Position numbers and translations under genes: made by a program
The notes under the pieces: model-generated
What the model was told of the DNA's origin: nothing
What the model saw: only the letters and a program-made list of their open reading frames with translations
The model's database searches: none
In this document: piece by piece, positions 9,332 through 23,419 of the stretch
How the letters are laid out: every line of letters begins with the position of its first letter
Position numbering within the stretch: position 1 is the first letter of the stretch
Source of the DNA: Kalaharituber pfeilii
Lineage: Eukaryota; Ascomycota; Pezizomycetes; Pezizales; Pezizaceae
Direction: 5' to 3'
Assembly: GCA_015179045.1 (NCBI GenBank)
Contig: WHUZ01000011.1
Location: forward strand, 62,001-126,000
DNA length: 64,000 nt

Positions 9332-12300
9332 GTGGCCGCTGTTGTTGTATCTCCGGGAAGCTGCTTTCAAAATCCACGTTTGTTCGTTGACCTTCATATA
9401 ACCTTCCATGGAATAATATATTTCATCGATTGAGATGATACAACCACACAGTGAGTTTGCTCAATCTCTCGGGTGCTTTTGGATAGACTTATCAGAGGGC
9501 AAGTCTGTAGAGACCGCCGTGAAAAACTTGTATTGCAGTCGCTAGTCGATGGGAGCAACTCAGATCTAATATCATAATGTAAAGGTTCTTTGAAGATGAT
9601 GATGCTTATCTTTGGCGACTACGCGGCCTGCTGAATTTGAATCTGGTGCAGTTGAAAATTTCCATTAGACTTATCCTGCGGTCTAACGGATTCATTAATC
9701 ATAAGGGTTAAGGGCCAAGGGCTTGTCACATGTGGAGAGCAAGGTTGAATAACTTTTCGGATACCCCGCATTCTCGAATTTCACATGCCCCGTTGGACGC
9801 CTTTTGAGGACCAACATAATCAGTGTCTGAATAAGAGTGTTCTGGTCTCATATTCTTAACAATCGAGACGGTTTGTTATAGTTATGGTCTGGTTTGGGAA
9901 TATAACTTACTACTGGAGCTCTACAGTACGATGAGAAATGAAAAGTGATCCGTTCTGGGGAAAATGACGATCTAAGTCGCCTTTTACCCCGAATTCATGA
10001 GTCGCATGCTTGAGAACTGGTTGAGATTGAACCGTGAAAACGAACGCTGTTCACATCCGATCAGAAGGCTGAAGTCTTGCATGTACACACTCAACTCTGT
10101 TGTTCCCGGAGATTCTTCTCATTCAACAAACTTCGAGGAATCAAGAATTTCTGAGCTTAGTACCACAATGCAGACTGCTGGTCTTTCTCCGCAGGAGATG
10201 GGGCTGAGTACAGCATCGCTGCATACTAATTGGTGCTAGGTAACCATGTGCATTTGAATAATTCAGATTGGTTACTGAAGGCAAAGGCACGGGCAAAACT
10301 GGCTTTCCTGTTGCCAGGTTACGCATGTACAAGCAGGAAACTTGTCAACAGAGGCTTTCAGGGTGCGTACTTTCCTCATGGAGTTGGCTATGCGGTGCAA
10401 GCGGCGCAAATTCGGAGGCAAGGGCAGTAGGTTCGTGTAATAGTAGCAAGCCAGGTCTTACAAACACCCTTTGTGATTCTATCACGAGCTTGAATTCGAA
10501 AGTGATAGAGATCACTCGAAACGTATAGTTTATTGACTTAGAGTTTAATTCTAAGCGAGACCCCGAAAATATGGGCCTTACCCTAACGGCGGTCGTGCTC
10601 AAAACCAGGTAGGAATATGGACATTTTTAGAGATCGGCGAGATAGTTCAAGATCGATAGGCCTATAGAGACTCATTTCCCTTGATGCCTTCCTTTGAGAG
10701 TAAACTGGAAGGATCGATACAAGTGCAATTCAGAGTAGCAAACGCTTGGGAAAAGTTAATTCACCATCAAGAGCTAATGAGACTCATATATACTAGGGGA
10801 TTGATGCCGCAATATGCGCCATTCTCGTCATTAATGTCCATCCAATGAATCTCATCAAGACTACACGTCTCACCTTCAGTTGTTTTATAATGGCAGCCAA
10901 CTATCACGCCTTGTCGCGTGCGAAGGCCTCAAATAACAACTGTTGTCTGGTTCTTTTGTCACGTGACAATTACGCTCAGATCAAAACGCAAGAACAATAA
11001 AGCTGGTAGTGTATCCTATCTACACGCCTTGGACAATGTAATGCTGATCCATAATATGCATTGCTGTGTAGCTGCAGCCCAGCTGCAGGGCGCTAAATGA
11101 CATTTGACACCAAGAGGTCGCGTGGGCGTCAAGGGCTCTTCAATAGCCGCAAGATCTACCTAATTGTATTTGTCCGAAGACAGTATGTAAGAAATAGAGG
11201 GATTCGTGAACACCCACTCTGTGCTTTGATATGATGGCTGGTACAATAGTTCGCCACGCGTTCCCGTGGGTATGTTATGAATGTTGCCTGTAGCCAGATG
11301 CGGACCACCCACTTCGCGACTTGATATGAGGTGTCCTATTGATGAGTTACAAAGCTAAGCAGGCAATTGTGCGGCTCTCTACAGCAGAGCAGATTCTCTG
11401 CATCTTGCGGGCCGCTGGAGTCGGTTTCCAAATCCAGTACGTACAGCTGACTGACCAAATAGGAGCTTGTATTCTTTCCTGGTTTGGACTAGTTTCCTAA
11501 AGCCGGGCAAGACTGCACAGTAACTTCGCGTGGGGCATTTCATATCACACACAAGATGTTTGAGAATAGCCTTTAACCATGAGGTTTGGAATGCGTTGGT
11601 CTGTACTCCAATTGTATGTTGATCATCACTTTGAATCAGCCCAACGGCTGCACTACGTATGTACCAGGAAAGTATGTCTCAGGTATCTTAGATGTGTCCT
11701 CGTCGTGCCTGATCAGGCCCATGGTGAAGGATGACAGGCAACTGAGGCCTGGTACAAGGGGCACGCTCACGTGGGAAATACGCTGAGGCCATGAGCTGTT
11801 TTTACAGCTCTGCTCTCCAGATTCTGACAAGATACCCACATAACCGCGCGCGTGCGAGATATTGATGACGTAGTTAATCTGAATCTAGGTTCAGATCATT
11901 TGAGTAAGAACTCAAGGTATACAGTAGGTAGGGCGAGAGAAGATGTTGGAGGTAGTAAAGACAGAAGGAGGTACATTCTCTGGCTAGGAATGCCTTACAT
12001 CAAAACCGTCGGACTACAGTACGATTATGTTCGGTGAGTCCTGTTGGTGTTTGAGTATTTGGGGTGTATCCTGGCTCCAAGAACTCCAGGTGGCTGGCTT
12101 GTGCAAACATGTTACTGCTAACTACGAACTCGTAACCGTACCTTTCGAGCCGGAGGCACGGAGTATCAGTGTTGCTCGGTAAAAGTGTTCGCGGTTAGTG
12201 AGGTTTTATACAGTTTAGCTGGGTTGACATATCTCAGCCAGGCCAAATATTGTATCGCCAGTTATAAAAAAGAAAATAGAAAACAAACCTCTAGTAGAAT

Positions 12301-12380
12301 TCGTCAGCCCTGCAATATCTGTTAATATGATCCACCTTGCAGTACGCTTATTACTATTTCTGGAATCCCCAGCGAGGTTA

Positions 12381-12412
<32 letters not shown>

Positions 12413-12727
12413 CCCTTTAAATTTCAATTTTCATATAGTCGACCTTACATAACTGCTAGTAAGCAATTTAGTCGTTAACTATATAGCAAATACAGTAAGA
12501 AACAACTAGATAACCAGGAAAGAAGAGGGGCCCGGTTGGAAATAAGAGCACTTTTTGGTTATCACACGACTAAACTAGGCTAAGTAGCTTCTTGGCAAGG
12601 GTTACCATCACATTTATAGTAGTAACTGCCTAATTCGGTCTGTCTCGGTTGCTACGTAAGGGTAGACTAGTTGACCTAGAGGTAGTCCGGTTGGCACGGC
12701 CGCCAGTCGTAGGGAGGACCTGAAAAC
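9332..12727. other. No confident gene
   Basis: Scattered frames under 90 codons on both strands. A poly(T) run of 29 bases lies at 12384-12412 with no recognisable retroposon body next to it. Nothing else identifiable. Confidence 0.45.
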
Positions 12728-14428
12728 TTGGTAGGGAGCATGGATATACCAAGAGCACGCGGCAGACACACTCCACCGGGTCTCAGGGATTATGATATGG
12801 AGAGGAGGGGTAATTTTTCGGCAGAATCTCCAGCAGAGACAGATTTGCTGCGTTCCTTGTCCATTTCATCCGGCTTGAATCTGATATTCGTATCCTTAGA
12901 GGTCGCACGTACTAAGCGCCTGGTCCGAGGTTACCCTAGGGGGTTCTGCTCTCAGGTACTAGAGATTATGTCATCGCTCAATCCAGTTTTGCGCCAAGCC
13001 CTCCAGTCGAGGCCACCCTCCCAACTGCAGAATACAATTTTTCAAGGGTAACGGGTTTAGAGCATCAAATTCTGACGCCGAATTCTCAACAATGGCCGGC
13101 GAAATCATATAGCCTCCGCTGTCACTCCTTCGCTGGTGGAACTCACTTCAAGCACCACCCCACAAAACTGCCTGCGATCCGAGTCTGAAGTACAGCTCTA
13201 GATGCAGAATGTAACTGCGTTCAACGCCGGTGCTCAGAGCTTGGAAGAACTGAGAGCTATCCACGCGGATTTGAGAGAACGTTTTGAGAATATGGAACGA
13301 AGAGTTGAGGTTGAGGCAGCGGGAGAGTTAGGCGGTTGCTTCTTCAGCAGGATAATTAGCTGACTCTCCCTTAGGAATTTCAACCCTGTCACTCGATTGA
13401 TGAATTGCCTTTGGCAATAACGGGAAACTCTCAGTTGATTCCTCTGCGCACTGCGCGCAATGCAGAAGTTGCATACCATCTCATTAGCGTTGGGATTGTA
13501 TTTGTGGAATTTCATAGTGCAGGGTCCTACTTTTCATACATGGTGCGTTAAATTTCATTCAGACTATTTTCAATATTTTGGATGCTGCCTATCAGCATTC
13601 ATTACCCAATATAGTATTCACACCATTCAATCCATTGTTCGCAATATTCCGAGACTCGCTCAGCGACTGAACTCTGAACTCGGGTATGAGGTTGATAAAA
13701 TTACAGGACATATCAACAAATATACAGCGGAAAAGGCAGTCTCGGTTCGCCTATGGCTTCCCATAGGAAGATATACCAATATTTTACTTGAAGGTCCCCA
13801 AATTCTCATACCCAAAGTTCTCTCGTCGTCGTTACCGTATCTCTGATACTAATCCAAGGCTCCTTCCTGCGGATTTAGATGCAATAAGAGTCGAAATATA
13901 TGAACGTTTAGGCATTCGCCTGTATGGAAGACACCGGAATTCTCAATATTATCGTATGTTCTCTGCTAAAGTTACTGGTTGTCCTAACGATCTTTGGCGT
14001 CGGTGTCGAATTCATAGGGAGATATTGTTGCTTCTGCCAAACACACGCCTACTTCTAGTAATAATCCACCTCCGGTCGCATTTTACAAGATCATTAGCAT
14101 AATATCCCATAATTATCATCGCAGAACTCGCGTTTTCCTTCTGGTGAAACTTTTAAAACTCGACAAGTCCGACGAGGGCATCATCATCACTAGCGAATAC
14201 CTTCCTTGATGGATGAGCGTAACGCATCATAATACGGACAATCCACTAGTCCCTGAACCCAATGAGGATTTTGCGGCACATCCTGAAGACCTTACTACTC
14301 ATCCAGGAAATTGGAGATTATGGCGGATAAATCTACAAGACCTTTATACTAGAATACATATTGTGGAACGGGTACCTACAAGCTTTTACTTTTGTCTGAT
14401 ATTGATACCTACCTTCCGTATTTTGTAG
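12728..14428 (+). pseudogene. Eroded coding remnants including a coiled-coil piece
   Basis: Several + strand frames look like fragments of protein. One is 12728-13051. Another starts at 13202, contains SLEELRAIHADLRERFENME (an amphipathic coiled-coil pattern) and ends at a TGA near 13363. Others are at 13460-13846, 13788-14102 and 14213-14428, the last with an open extension upstream broken by one stop. The short coiled-coil followed by NFNPVTRLMN resembles in style a common short fungal protein type, but this is an impression. No intact gene can be built here. On the minus strand 13234-13515 starts with a CNFC pair that hints at a zinc finger, too weak to call. Confidence 0.25.
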
Positions 14429-15929
14429 AGAGAGATAATGGCAGTTGGTGGTGGAATCATCATATAGTTCATTATGCATAGTAAGTACTACGACCCGTCT
14501 AGTATTGATATACTTTTTTTAATTTCGCTTATGCTGATGAATCATTTAGGTCTGAATTATCAATTTTTATTTTTTAACTAGTAGTAATGCCAGTTGGGCT
14601 ACTAGTAGTGGATACAGACGGTTGCCATAGTGAATGGTTTCTACAATGAGCCACGGTGAACATGCAATCACAAAGTTCTCCAAAAATCTGTCCTTCCATG
14701 GAAGCGGTCTTTTACTCGACTTCTTCCAAGTCTAGTTTTCCTCAAAAAGAAGTAATAACCTTCATCCGTTTTTTCCTTTCAAGCCGAACTACTCAGAAAT
14801 CCATTTTCTGCTAAAACGGTTTTGCCTACTCTCGTGATCTCCGTAAGCCCATGTCTTTTTTGAAATCTCATTCTTCGGCTCAAACCGACTTACATCTATT
14901 TTTTTAAATTCTGCCTATTTCCCCATAAATTTGGTTTTCAAAAATGTAGCTATCTTTACGATATAGATTTAGCACTGGTTTGCGGACATTACAAATTTGG
15001 TCTCAGAGACCGTTTCGCAGCCGCTACATAACTTGGCCTTTTTTGACCAATAGTAATATATATTGCCTTATTGGGTATATACAGTCAGATATCTCCATCA
15101 ATTACAACTAGTACTTCCTATCAATACCTATAGCCACGACCTGTTCAGAATATATTCTCCTATGTGGGACAGTATATTCTACAGCTTTCTGGACGATCTT
15201 CACATATTTAGGTCTATATATGGACTGGATATCAAAACTCATATTCATCAGCGAAAATATACCTATGGATATAAGCTCACCACTTGCTCCATATATGTAT
15301 CCAATCATTATGAAACCTTCGGGATATCTTAAATACACACTGCCGAACATATACACATTTGCTTACGCTCTGAAATAAGCACAGTACCATTTAATACTGT
15401 TATAAGTTTCCACTGCCTACATAATTGGCGACTATCCCATAGAGTATCATCTACAACTATGCGATTGGCTGAATAGGGTGCGGAAATTGTTGTGCTATGC
15501 TTCCCGGTCGGATACGTTGGGGCCATTTTGGGATCCCGCAAATTGAGGGCTTTACGTGGCCTCGCTATGGCGGTACGAATAGTGATCTCTTGTTTCTTCA
15601 TCTCCTGACATTAAAGCGTTCAATGAGACATAAGATCATGCGAGCAGTTGAAGAGAGTAAAAAAATCGTTATTGGGAGGAGGGGTGGCAGGGTGCTGGGG
15701 TGCCTGGCTGGCCTTTGGGGCACATGTAGTACCTACTCGTGCAGTTTAGACATACTTCCCTCCTAGGGCTTCGGTCGAGCCTCGAGAATATAAAATCCGA
15801 GACGCAGGGAAGATAGGAATACAACTGTCTTGACCAGTCTTGTAAGCAGATGCTGAGTAAGCGGAGTTCATGTAGAGGTGTAATTGAATTAGAAGCTACG
15901 CATTTATTCCGGCCCAGTTAACTGTTTGC
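14429..15929. other. AT-rich, no gene recognised
   Basis: Strongly AT-rich at 14460-15350, with many short frames on both strands and no consistent coding signal. This composition is common in old, mutated repeat DNA of filamentous fungi. Confidence 0.4.
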
Positions 15930-16340
15930 TTGTTCATCAATCAATCACTGGCCCAACTAAGAAAAATTCCCCCCTCCCCCCGCCCCACCCCACCGCCCCA
16001 TCTCACTTTTCCCACCGCCCCCTCGACAGTCCCTCCAGTTGCCCCTTCAACAGCTTCTCCATCTCCCCATCTCACTTGTCCCATCGCCCCCTCGACAGTC
16101 CCTCCAGTTGCCCCTTTAACAGCTTCTCCATCTCCCCGTCCTACCACTGCAGTCCCCCATCCTGTCCGACCCCCCCTTCAGCAGCTGCTCACAGTCACTC
16201 CGATGGCCCTGCCAGCAGCTTTCTCCTCTTTCCAGCAGCTTCTTCACCCCCCAACTCCAGCACCCCCTGCGACAGCCCCGAGAACCGCTCCAGCGGCGAC
16301 CCGAAACCCTCCCCTCCTGATAACCCCTTAAATGGCCTTC
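15930..16340 (+). repeat. Pro/Ser/Thr-rich open frame with 69-bp tandem repeat
   Basis: A C-rich block. A 69-bp unit is repeated: the sequence from 16021 (CCTCGACAGTCCCTCCAGTT) recurs from 16090, giving a 23-residue period (APSTVPPVAPSTASPSP...) in the frame 15930-16331 (133 codons). A second frame is open in parallel, so openness may simply reflect composition. It could be a low-complexity surface protein fragment or a non-coding minisatellite; I favour the minisatellite. Confidence 0.4.
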
Positions 16341-18831
16341 CAAGAATCACAAGACCACTCCGATAGCCCAGCTCCTCGCGTAGCTGTTTTTCCGGAATAA
16401 CGCAAGTTACTCCGTGGTAGGTCGATTGCTCTAACGTGCTTTTGTTTGTATCTTTTTCACTCGTCTGGCAGTTAATCAATTCTTTATATCCATTTTCTTG
16501 CAATCAATTGGCATGTACAACAGGACCTGTGCTTCCTAGTACATGGGGCGTTAGGCGGACCAGGTCCATAATATGGTCGGCGGAGGAAGCTTGGCTGAAC
16601 TGGGCGTGAATTCCAAAGCATGAGGTTCTGGAAAAGCTGGTGGATATCTCAACTTTACGTGAATTCTACCAGATCTGGTAATTTTGCTATTGACAGATAC
16701 ATCTTGTATAATACCTGCGTATCACCACCATATCACCCAAATTCCCCAGTTTATATTATGCATGCAGTAATATCGAAAAGAACTGTTGGCATCAAGTTAC
16801 ATAATTTATCATCTTACGGGTGGGGGCGAAGGAATCTAAGTGAAATGTAGAAAGGGGTATTATCTTTAGGTTTATTAGCCTTTTTTCCGTTATAGGCAAG
16901 AATAATTTGTGTAGATGGAAAATACTTCCCCTCCAGCCCTACTTTTAGTTCGTTAGTTGGTAGGCATTTGTTAGAGCAGGTGGTAATTGTATGGAGAACG
17001 ACCCACGGTGGGGAGCAGCAAACCCAGTACAGAAAGGTTTTCAATACAATGGGGCTCGATACAGCAAGGTCTGAGTGTAATTCGTCAGACGTATCCCAAC
17101 CCCTGTGCGCATCATTTGCGATGCTCACTTCGTATTTCCACGGAACTAGAGGCGGGGGCTATCGCCCTCCCAGAGCCCCCACAAATGTATCGGATCTCCT
17201 CATACTCCGCCTTGCAATTAGAGGGCAAAATAAGATATTGAACAAAAGGTACCTTTTTCCATAGGCCTCAGAGGGATTCAATGCTTTTCATTTCTAGGTA
17301 CATCACCGAGCTTCTTTCCATCCTCCTCTCGGCAGTTCTCGGATCCTGCGTGCTCTGTCCGTAGCCGTCTGTCGTTATTGTACCGAAGAGAAGTAAAACA
17401 GTCCAAGCGAATTGAAAACTCTTTAGCACCACTACTTTTAGTTCCTGGAATATCATACTTAATAAACTCAACTCTAGATTCCCAGGTTGTGATCCAGCTA
17501 TGCATGTATTGCTTGCTCTGGAACAATTCCTTTTGAATCTAACGTCCCATTTATCCAATCCTTCCCTGCTGGCTGGATAAATTCGAACTCTAAACGTCAA
17601 CACCCCGTTTGATCCACCGGTAACGGTCCGGTCCATTATAATCTCACATGGTGCGAACTACTTTAAAAATTGTGGTCTCGTAAGAATGACTTTCCAGAAG
17701 CCCTCTAAAATGTTCCATGATCAGCGAATGGGGGTCCAAGTAAGTACCATATGCAGATCTTGTTGCCTCACCATGTAATAGTCACACACATGTCTCAAGC
17801 GTGCTGCCATGTGTATCATAGGGCTTTTCGCACCAATTACCGTTGCTCATCTGTAACGTACACTAGTTATACAAAGTAGGGGAAAAAAAAGAAAAAAGGA
17901 CAAGACAAACGTTACTTTGACGATCAATATTTCTAGCTGCTACTACCGTATACCCTAGTCTCAAATTTTGCAAACGAAATAACTACTGAAATGAGAACAC
18001 TCCTAAAAATCTGAGATACAAAACCAATACAAGTAACAAAAATTCACCTCAATTCTATGAACTTTCACCTTCCATGCCCCCAAACGCCCTCCCTCTGGTT
18101 GCGCTACATATACCCCTGCGTTGCGACCCTCAATACCCTAGTCCAGGTCCAAACTTAACCCCCCGTCCAGGCATGATCCGCCCGCTTAAGCAGTGCCCGA
18201 AAATAGTAGCATGTCACAAAATATGTAACAGTCAGATGTTCGGTATGTGACACAAGAACGAAAGGTTCAAGATATGATAGGGGAAATAAGAGAGAACAGA
18301 AAATGTTGAAGAGAATGTTATAAAAACAAGTCCATATATTCTTGTTCGCAGACTCAAATATCAGGGCATTGCGCAAGCGTGCCTTACACCCCATGCATTG
18401 AAGCACCGAATTTAGTGTCAAGGTATCCGGCCAAGATGAGACAAATATAAACTCTTAATTTGAAAACGAGTACAAAGAAACACATAACGAAAGAAACAAC
18501 AAAGACAAAACATGGTAACTATGCTAAAATAAAGTATGGTAATGGTACAGGCCTGATAGATGATAATCTAGCAAACTACTATAACAGCTCAAATTCGCTA
18601 TATAGGCATAGATTGTCATGATGTCAGGGGGGGAGATGCAAGATAAATAAAATAAACAAATAATGACGCACACGCACATTACAATACCGGACGCCAAATA
18701 CTCAATGTTCAACCCTAGAGAGATGACAGAGCGGATATGGGAAGGGAAAAAAAAAAAAAGAGCAAAGGGGTTGCTGGTTTTGGATTGGTGAAGGACATCG
18801 AGCTCGAGGAGAGATAAGGGGAAAGAGATGC
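16341..18831. other. No gene recognised
   Basis: Short frames only (longest 122 codons at 17268-17636, -, with no recognisable features). The part nearest 18831 is presumably the 3' flank of the SANT-like gene. Confidence 0.4.
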
Positions 18832-20260
18832 TCAATCTCTGGGTCGCTTTCGACTCAGGCCTTCACGATTATCAGTTAGGTATCTTGGTTTGATGCTTGC
18901 TCGTAACTGGCTACCACTGTCGTTGGATTCTTGAGCTGGTTTCTTTCCTTTGTCGATGCGAAAGCGGTTGCTATAGTTGCCCAAACGAAACCTAGTGTTC
19001 TCCTGAGGTTGATTGGCCGCAGTCCAGCCCGACGTCTTCGCCATCCTTACTGGCTCCTCCTTTCTCCCGTAGTCATTGCTAGATTCGTAGCTATCCTCAT
19101 GCCTACAGCCCTCGTTCGCAGTTCTTCTTCGTTTAGTAGGAGGAGTGACCTGTATAACAGTACCATTCACTTGATTAGCTCGTTGGCCCTCAACACTCGC
19201 ATGACCTATTCCAGCGAACTGGTGTTTCCTTTTCTCCTTCCACGTCGAGTGCGGAGGCGTGTGGTAGGAGTCTTGAGCGGGCACGACTTTCTGCTTGCTC
19301 TTGCCGCCGGCCAGCGTAGCGCCTGCGGCCCGAACTTTCCCTTGCGCTTTGTATGCTCCAATTATGCGTCAGGGGCCTTACTCTCCATAAAGCTGCCATG
19401 TAGACGGAAACAGGAAGTTTGTGTAAATTCATGAATGCATGTGAAGAGCATGACGCCCCGGGCCGGTGTCCTCAGTATGAGAATACAAGGCAAATTGTAC
19501 ACAAGATGCCTCATACGATATCCAGGAAGGAAGAACAACTGAGCGCGCGCCCAATGGGTACCCAAGCCCTATCCCCACACCGCAAAGGGAAAACGAAAGT
19601 GCAGAATCAAAATGAGAGTAAGCACTTACGTGAATCGTGTGACTTTGCATCTTCATTCTCACCCATATCCTCTTCATCCTCATCATCCCCATAATCTTCG
19701 CCTTGACTGTCTTCCGCATTGTATTGGCTAGATTCCCTTCTCTCCTCTGGCGTCATTTGACTCGTTGACATCCACCAATATCTCCTTTCAGGTGCCATTA
19801 TCAAGATGCCAAGTTCTGGTCTTGGCTTGCATTGCTTTTTTGACTCGTTAACAGGCATTGGGAGGAGCCTATAGTACCTGCTCTGGAGCCCGCTAATGGT
19901 CCTTCGTTCCCAAGGAGTCCCATCTGCATAGCAAAGGCTATTGTACGCTTCTTCGACCTGGGTCCACGTCATACTAAGATCGTCTCGATGAAATCGAATT
20001 GCGTCTTCCTGCTCTTGCGTATAAGTTGGGCGGGGAGGCCTTGGCCCTGAGTATGGTCTTCTGCTGGGTGAGGTTGAAGATGTGGAAGATTCCCTTGTCC
20101 TCGAGGAGCCCTCTCTCACTTCATCTTCTTGTTCTGGGTAGGATTCAGATGTAGAGGAGCTGGAGGCCATGGCAGCTTGAAGGAGGGTATTCATCCCATC
20201 GTAGCCTTGAGGTTCCATACGCTTGGCATGGGGGCGAGATGGGCTACCTTGAGAGCTCAT
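18832..20260 (-). CDS. Myb/SANT-like domain protein, two exons, 384 aa
   Basis: A probable nuclear DNA- or chromatin-binding protein. Exon 1 is 20260-19630 and exon 2 is 19355-18832, joined by a 274-bp intron with donor GTAAGT, a CTGAC branch-like site and an AG acceptor 12 bases later; phase matches and 1155 bases give 384 codons plus stop. Residues about 80-134 form a Myb/SANT-like unit (YTQEQEDAIRFHRDDLSMTW, then TISGLQSRYYRLL), with conserved Trp and a helix-turn-helix pattern of the kind seen in many ascomycete proteins of unknown target. It is preceded by a Ser-rich low-complexity region and followed by an acidic stretch (about 188-207). Exon 2 is basic and polar, with PPTKRRRT and LSRKRPRD as possible nuclear localisation signals. 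The intron boundaries are inferred from sequence only. A different acceptor a few codons away would change few residues. Confidence 0.65.
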
Positions 20261-23200
20261 TTTACTTCTGTCTTGTGTGGTAGGATGAGTTCTTTAGTTG
20301 AATGTAGATGTTTTTGTAATGGCGTTTGAAATCAATTCAGAAGGACGATTTTTATGTATTTGAGAGGGTTCTGGGTGTCGTTATGGCAATTCTTGTGATG
20401 TGCTTAAAGATGTTGAATTGATATTTTGATTTATGCGATTTTAAAGGACCAAACGAGAGGAGAAATGAGTCCTTTTAGAGTATTCACCAAGGCAAGAAGA
20501 TTCCAATATTATTCTCGTCCCGCAGCAGTGTCTGCACAGTTGGCCCCGGAAGCTCCCACTGTAACCGCTTATGACGCTGGAGCACCGTGATATCAGTACT
20601 GACGTGAAACAACGGCCGCCCGTCTGTAAGCTCGTCTAAGCAAGCGGCCTTATTTGAATTCCGTGCGACCAATTGATACCGTCCCGTAGTATCCCCACTA
20701 TGTACTATCGGGCCCGCTTTACTAGCTAGTAGTGTCACTACTGTTCCTCAGGTTGTTACTCCCCACACAGACCGGAACCTTAGTGCAATGGTTTGTTACA
20801 GAGATCAGGAAAGATGCTGGCAGTGCTGTGTCGTGACCCCGGTGAGACCTAGCCCGAAAGTCTGGAGTCGGTACCGTGGCGCAGGGATCAGATCCCACGC
20901 ACCAACGTTATGTTGCACCCCACAGAATATTCTATGGGATTACCCTTTCGATGCCTCCGTGGTCAAAATACGCAGGGCGTCGCGGCCGAATCCCTGACTA
21001 AACGGAGCTAGGAATTTGAGAACAAAGCCTATTGTCACCACCGAAATCGATGGGTAAAATAGCAGTGTTCGGTAAGCTCTCGGATGTTCGTCGCAGAGTT
21101 CTAATGGCCCTCGTCCCGAGTTTCCAAAGGTACTGGCACTGCCCTAGTTTAGTCATGGTTGATCAGTAGTGATTCATTAAGGGTCTAAATGATAACTCGA
21201 TAAATTTCGTACAGAGAGAAACGCAGTTACCGGATGATCAGAATACCAAGTTATCCCTAACATACACCTGGAAGAAAAAATATTCTTGAATTAAGTATAC
21301 TTCAGAAAACTTAGAAGGATGCGTAGAAGAAAAATGTGCAGAGTTTTTCATACCTGAATTCAATAACTTCCTTCAATCCTTTATCGAATCAGCCGAGTTT
21401 ATCTTTGTGTACCCCCTTCGCCGCAAACGGGACCTATCTGTCCAATGCCTTAATCTGGATAGTATGTACAACCCCCAGCGACAAGAAAACCAAGGAACGT
21501 TTAAGCTAATCCCTGTATCTTCAGCCCGTCGTGCTTATTGTTAATTCTACCGCAACCTCGCACACAGCCTCCCTTAAAGCGCCCGCCAAACGCGGTCTTC
21601 GCCAGACTCTGTGTGTCGGTAGCTCTTCTTGATAAAAGTCAAATTACTTCTCCGCTTTGCTGACAATGAATCCGTGACTAATGTTCACCGTCGGCTGCGG
21701 CGCTGAAGACGGAGGTGGCTTCAACTAAACTGTCAGTCGCACCGTTCCCTGCTCTGAAACCAGCACTTAAACGGAAAAAATCTGACCCAATTTGATGCTC
21801 TGAACCAAGGTACAGCGAAAGGATTTGCACGACTAGGGTGAGTTAGAAAGTTTCCGGAGATCAGATATCCCTCCTGCTTCCTTTTAAGTAAGCACAGAAG
21901 AGCTTGGTCTGGTGCAATGAACATGTAAGGGCACCAAAATGCAGAGAATAAGATGAGGCTTGGACCAAATGGAAGAGAAGGGCCTCTCTTAAGAAGAAAC
22001 AGTGAACAGCCTCAATAGGGATGTCGTTGGAATGTGATAATATCGCTGACTGGCCATGGTGGCGGAAGCGCGCAGGCTCAATGAACAGCGACACATTTAC
22101 TCCTTGCGCGCCACAAGCTCAAAAGTAGTTATTCTCCGAGAGGATATCACTTTCGATGCCGGGTGGTCAAGAAGCACGACACATGTACTTTTTTAAAAAA
22201 AACATGGTTATATGTACAGATGCTAACAAACAGAGCACAGTGCAGCTCACCTTACCCTAAGTAGCCACACAAAACCCGGGTTCGCTATCTCGAGCAATAT
22301 AGATGATCAAATGTATTGAGGGGTTGCACAGCAGCCGAAAACAAGGCAAAGTGGATCTCAGGGAGTCAGGTTGATAAGCTGCAGATTGACTGCACTGTGA
22401 CGATCTGTATAGTCCTAGGACTAGGCCGCAGAAGCTAACGGTGACTTTCTCCGTCAAATTCTAAGGGCCGATTGATAAATTGTCAGTATCGTTGCACTGC
22501 GGACTTGATGAAGAAACTTTGAGCACAACGTACTCGATATATAAGCAGCGCAGACTGTTCCAGTTAGGAAATTTCTTTCACCGAATTCTCGCCTAAAGAA
22601 TTCAAATGAATAGAACACAACGGATTAGGGCCAGAATCGTGTTTCAAATATCGAATAGCAAGTTGAATACTAACACTCAATGGACGCTTAACTTTCAAAG
22701 AAAGAGGATTCTCAATTCTCTAGAGTAGGATGCCCACCCACGAGGAAACAATGGGGTGTTAGCATGCCTAGCAAATGACCGATTGCTGGGCTGAAGGCCC
22801 GACCCGGACGACAATAACGAACGCAATCTCCAATCAAACGCTTATTTGCAGCCAGCGATTACAGGGATTAAAAAATCCGGCAGCTAGCGGCGAAGCAGGA
22901 GGGTGTACGGAAATAATGAACGTTTGGAAGGCAAAGCTGCATACGGATATGGTGGCAGAGGGGAAAAATATGTGGATTGGGGGCTTGAGTGTGGAGAACA
23001 GAGTTCTGGGAATTTGGAGTTACCTTTGGTCTGACTCCAAGCCAGAGCTGGAGCCAAATCCCGGCCCCCAGTACGAATGGAATTGGAGAATGGCATCTCA
23101 GCCTTGAAGTGTTGCAAGATCGGCCCAGCCAATTGATCTACTTCTCAACGCCCCAGTGGCCTACACAGTCACCATGTGACTGAGCCCAAGGGCACCACTA

Positions 23201-23419
23201 CCCTGCCACGAGCATGGTTCCTGGCCTTATTGAACTGGGGAACATGAACTTTCCGTCCTCTGGGCTAAACACCATGTGCCTGCGTGGTAAGTTCAGTTCA
23301 TAAAGGCTGTTTTGTAGTTGCTGCAGCTAGTGGAGCCCACGAAGTACAAAGGGTATCGGCCATGGTAGCGTGCTCAGTTGCGTGGCCGTTTTTCATGCCC
23401 GAGTCTATAGACATAGCAA
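20261..23419. other. No gene recognised
   Basis: The first ~200 bases are the likely promoter and leader of the SANT-like gene. Beyond that only frames under about 110 codons, without domains. Confidence 0.4.

Noticed and set aside
11586..11786. A faint arrestin-like pattern (YVPGKYVSGILDV)
   Set aside because: Only one short motif, no continuation of a beta-sandwich domain in any frame, and no splice structure.
12384..12412. Poly(T) run as a retroposon tail
   Set aside because: No family A or B body or flanking duplication beside it; the same holds for the runs at 36951-36976, 44075-44105 and 59719-59747.
13234..13515. Possible BED-type zinc finger (CNFC)
   Set aside because: The expected His/Cys pair is not in place and the overlapping plus-strand coiled-coil frame looks equally good.
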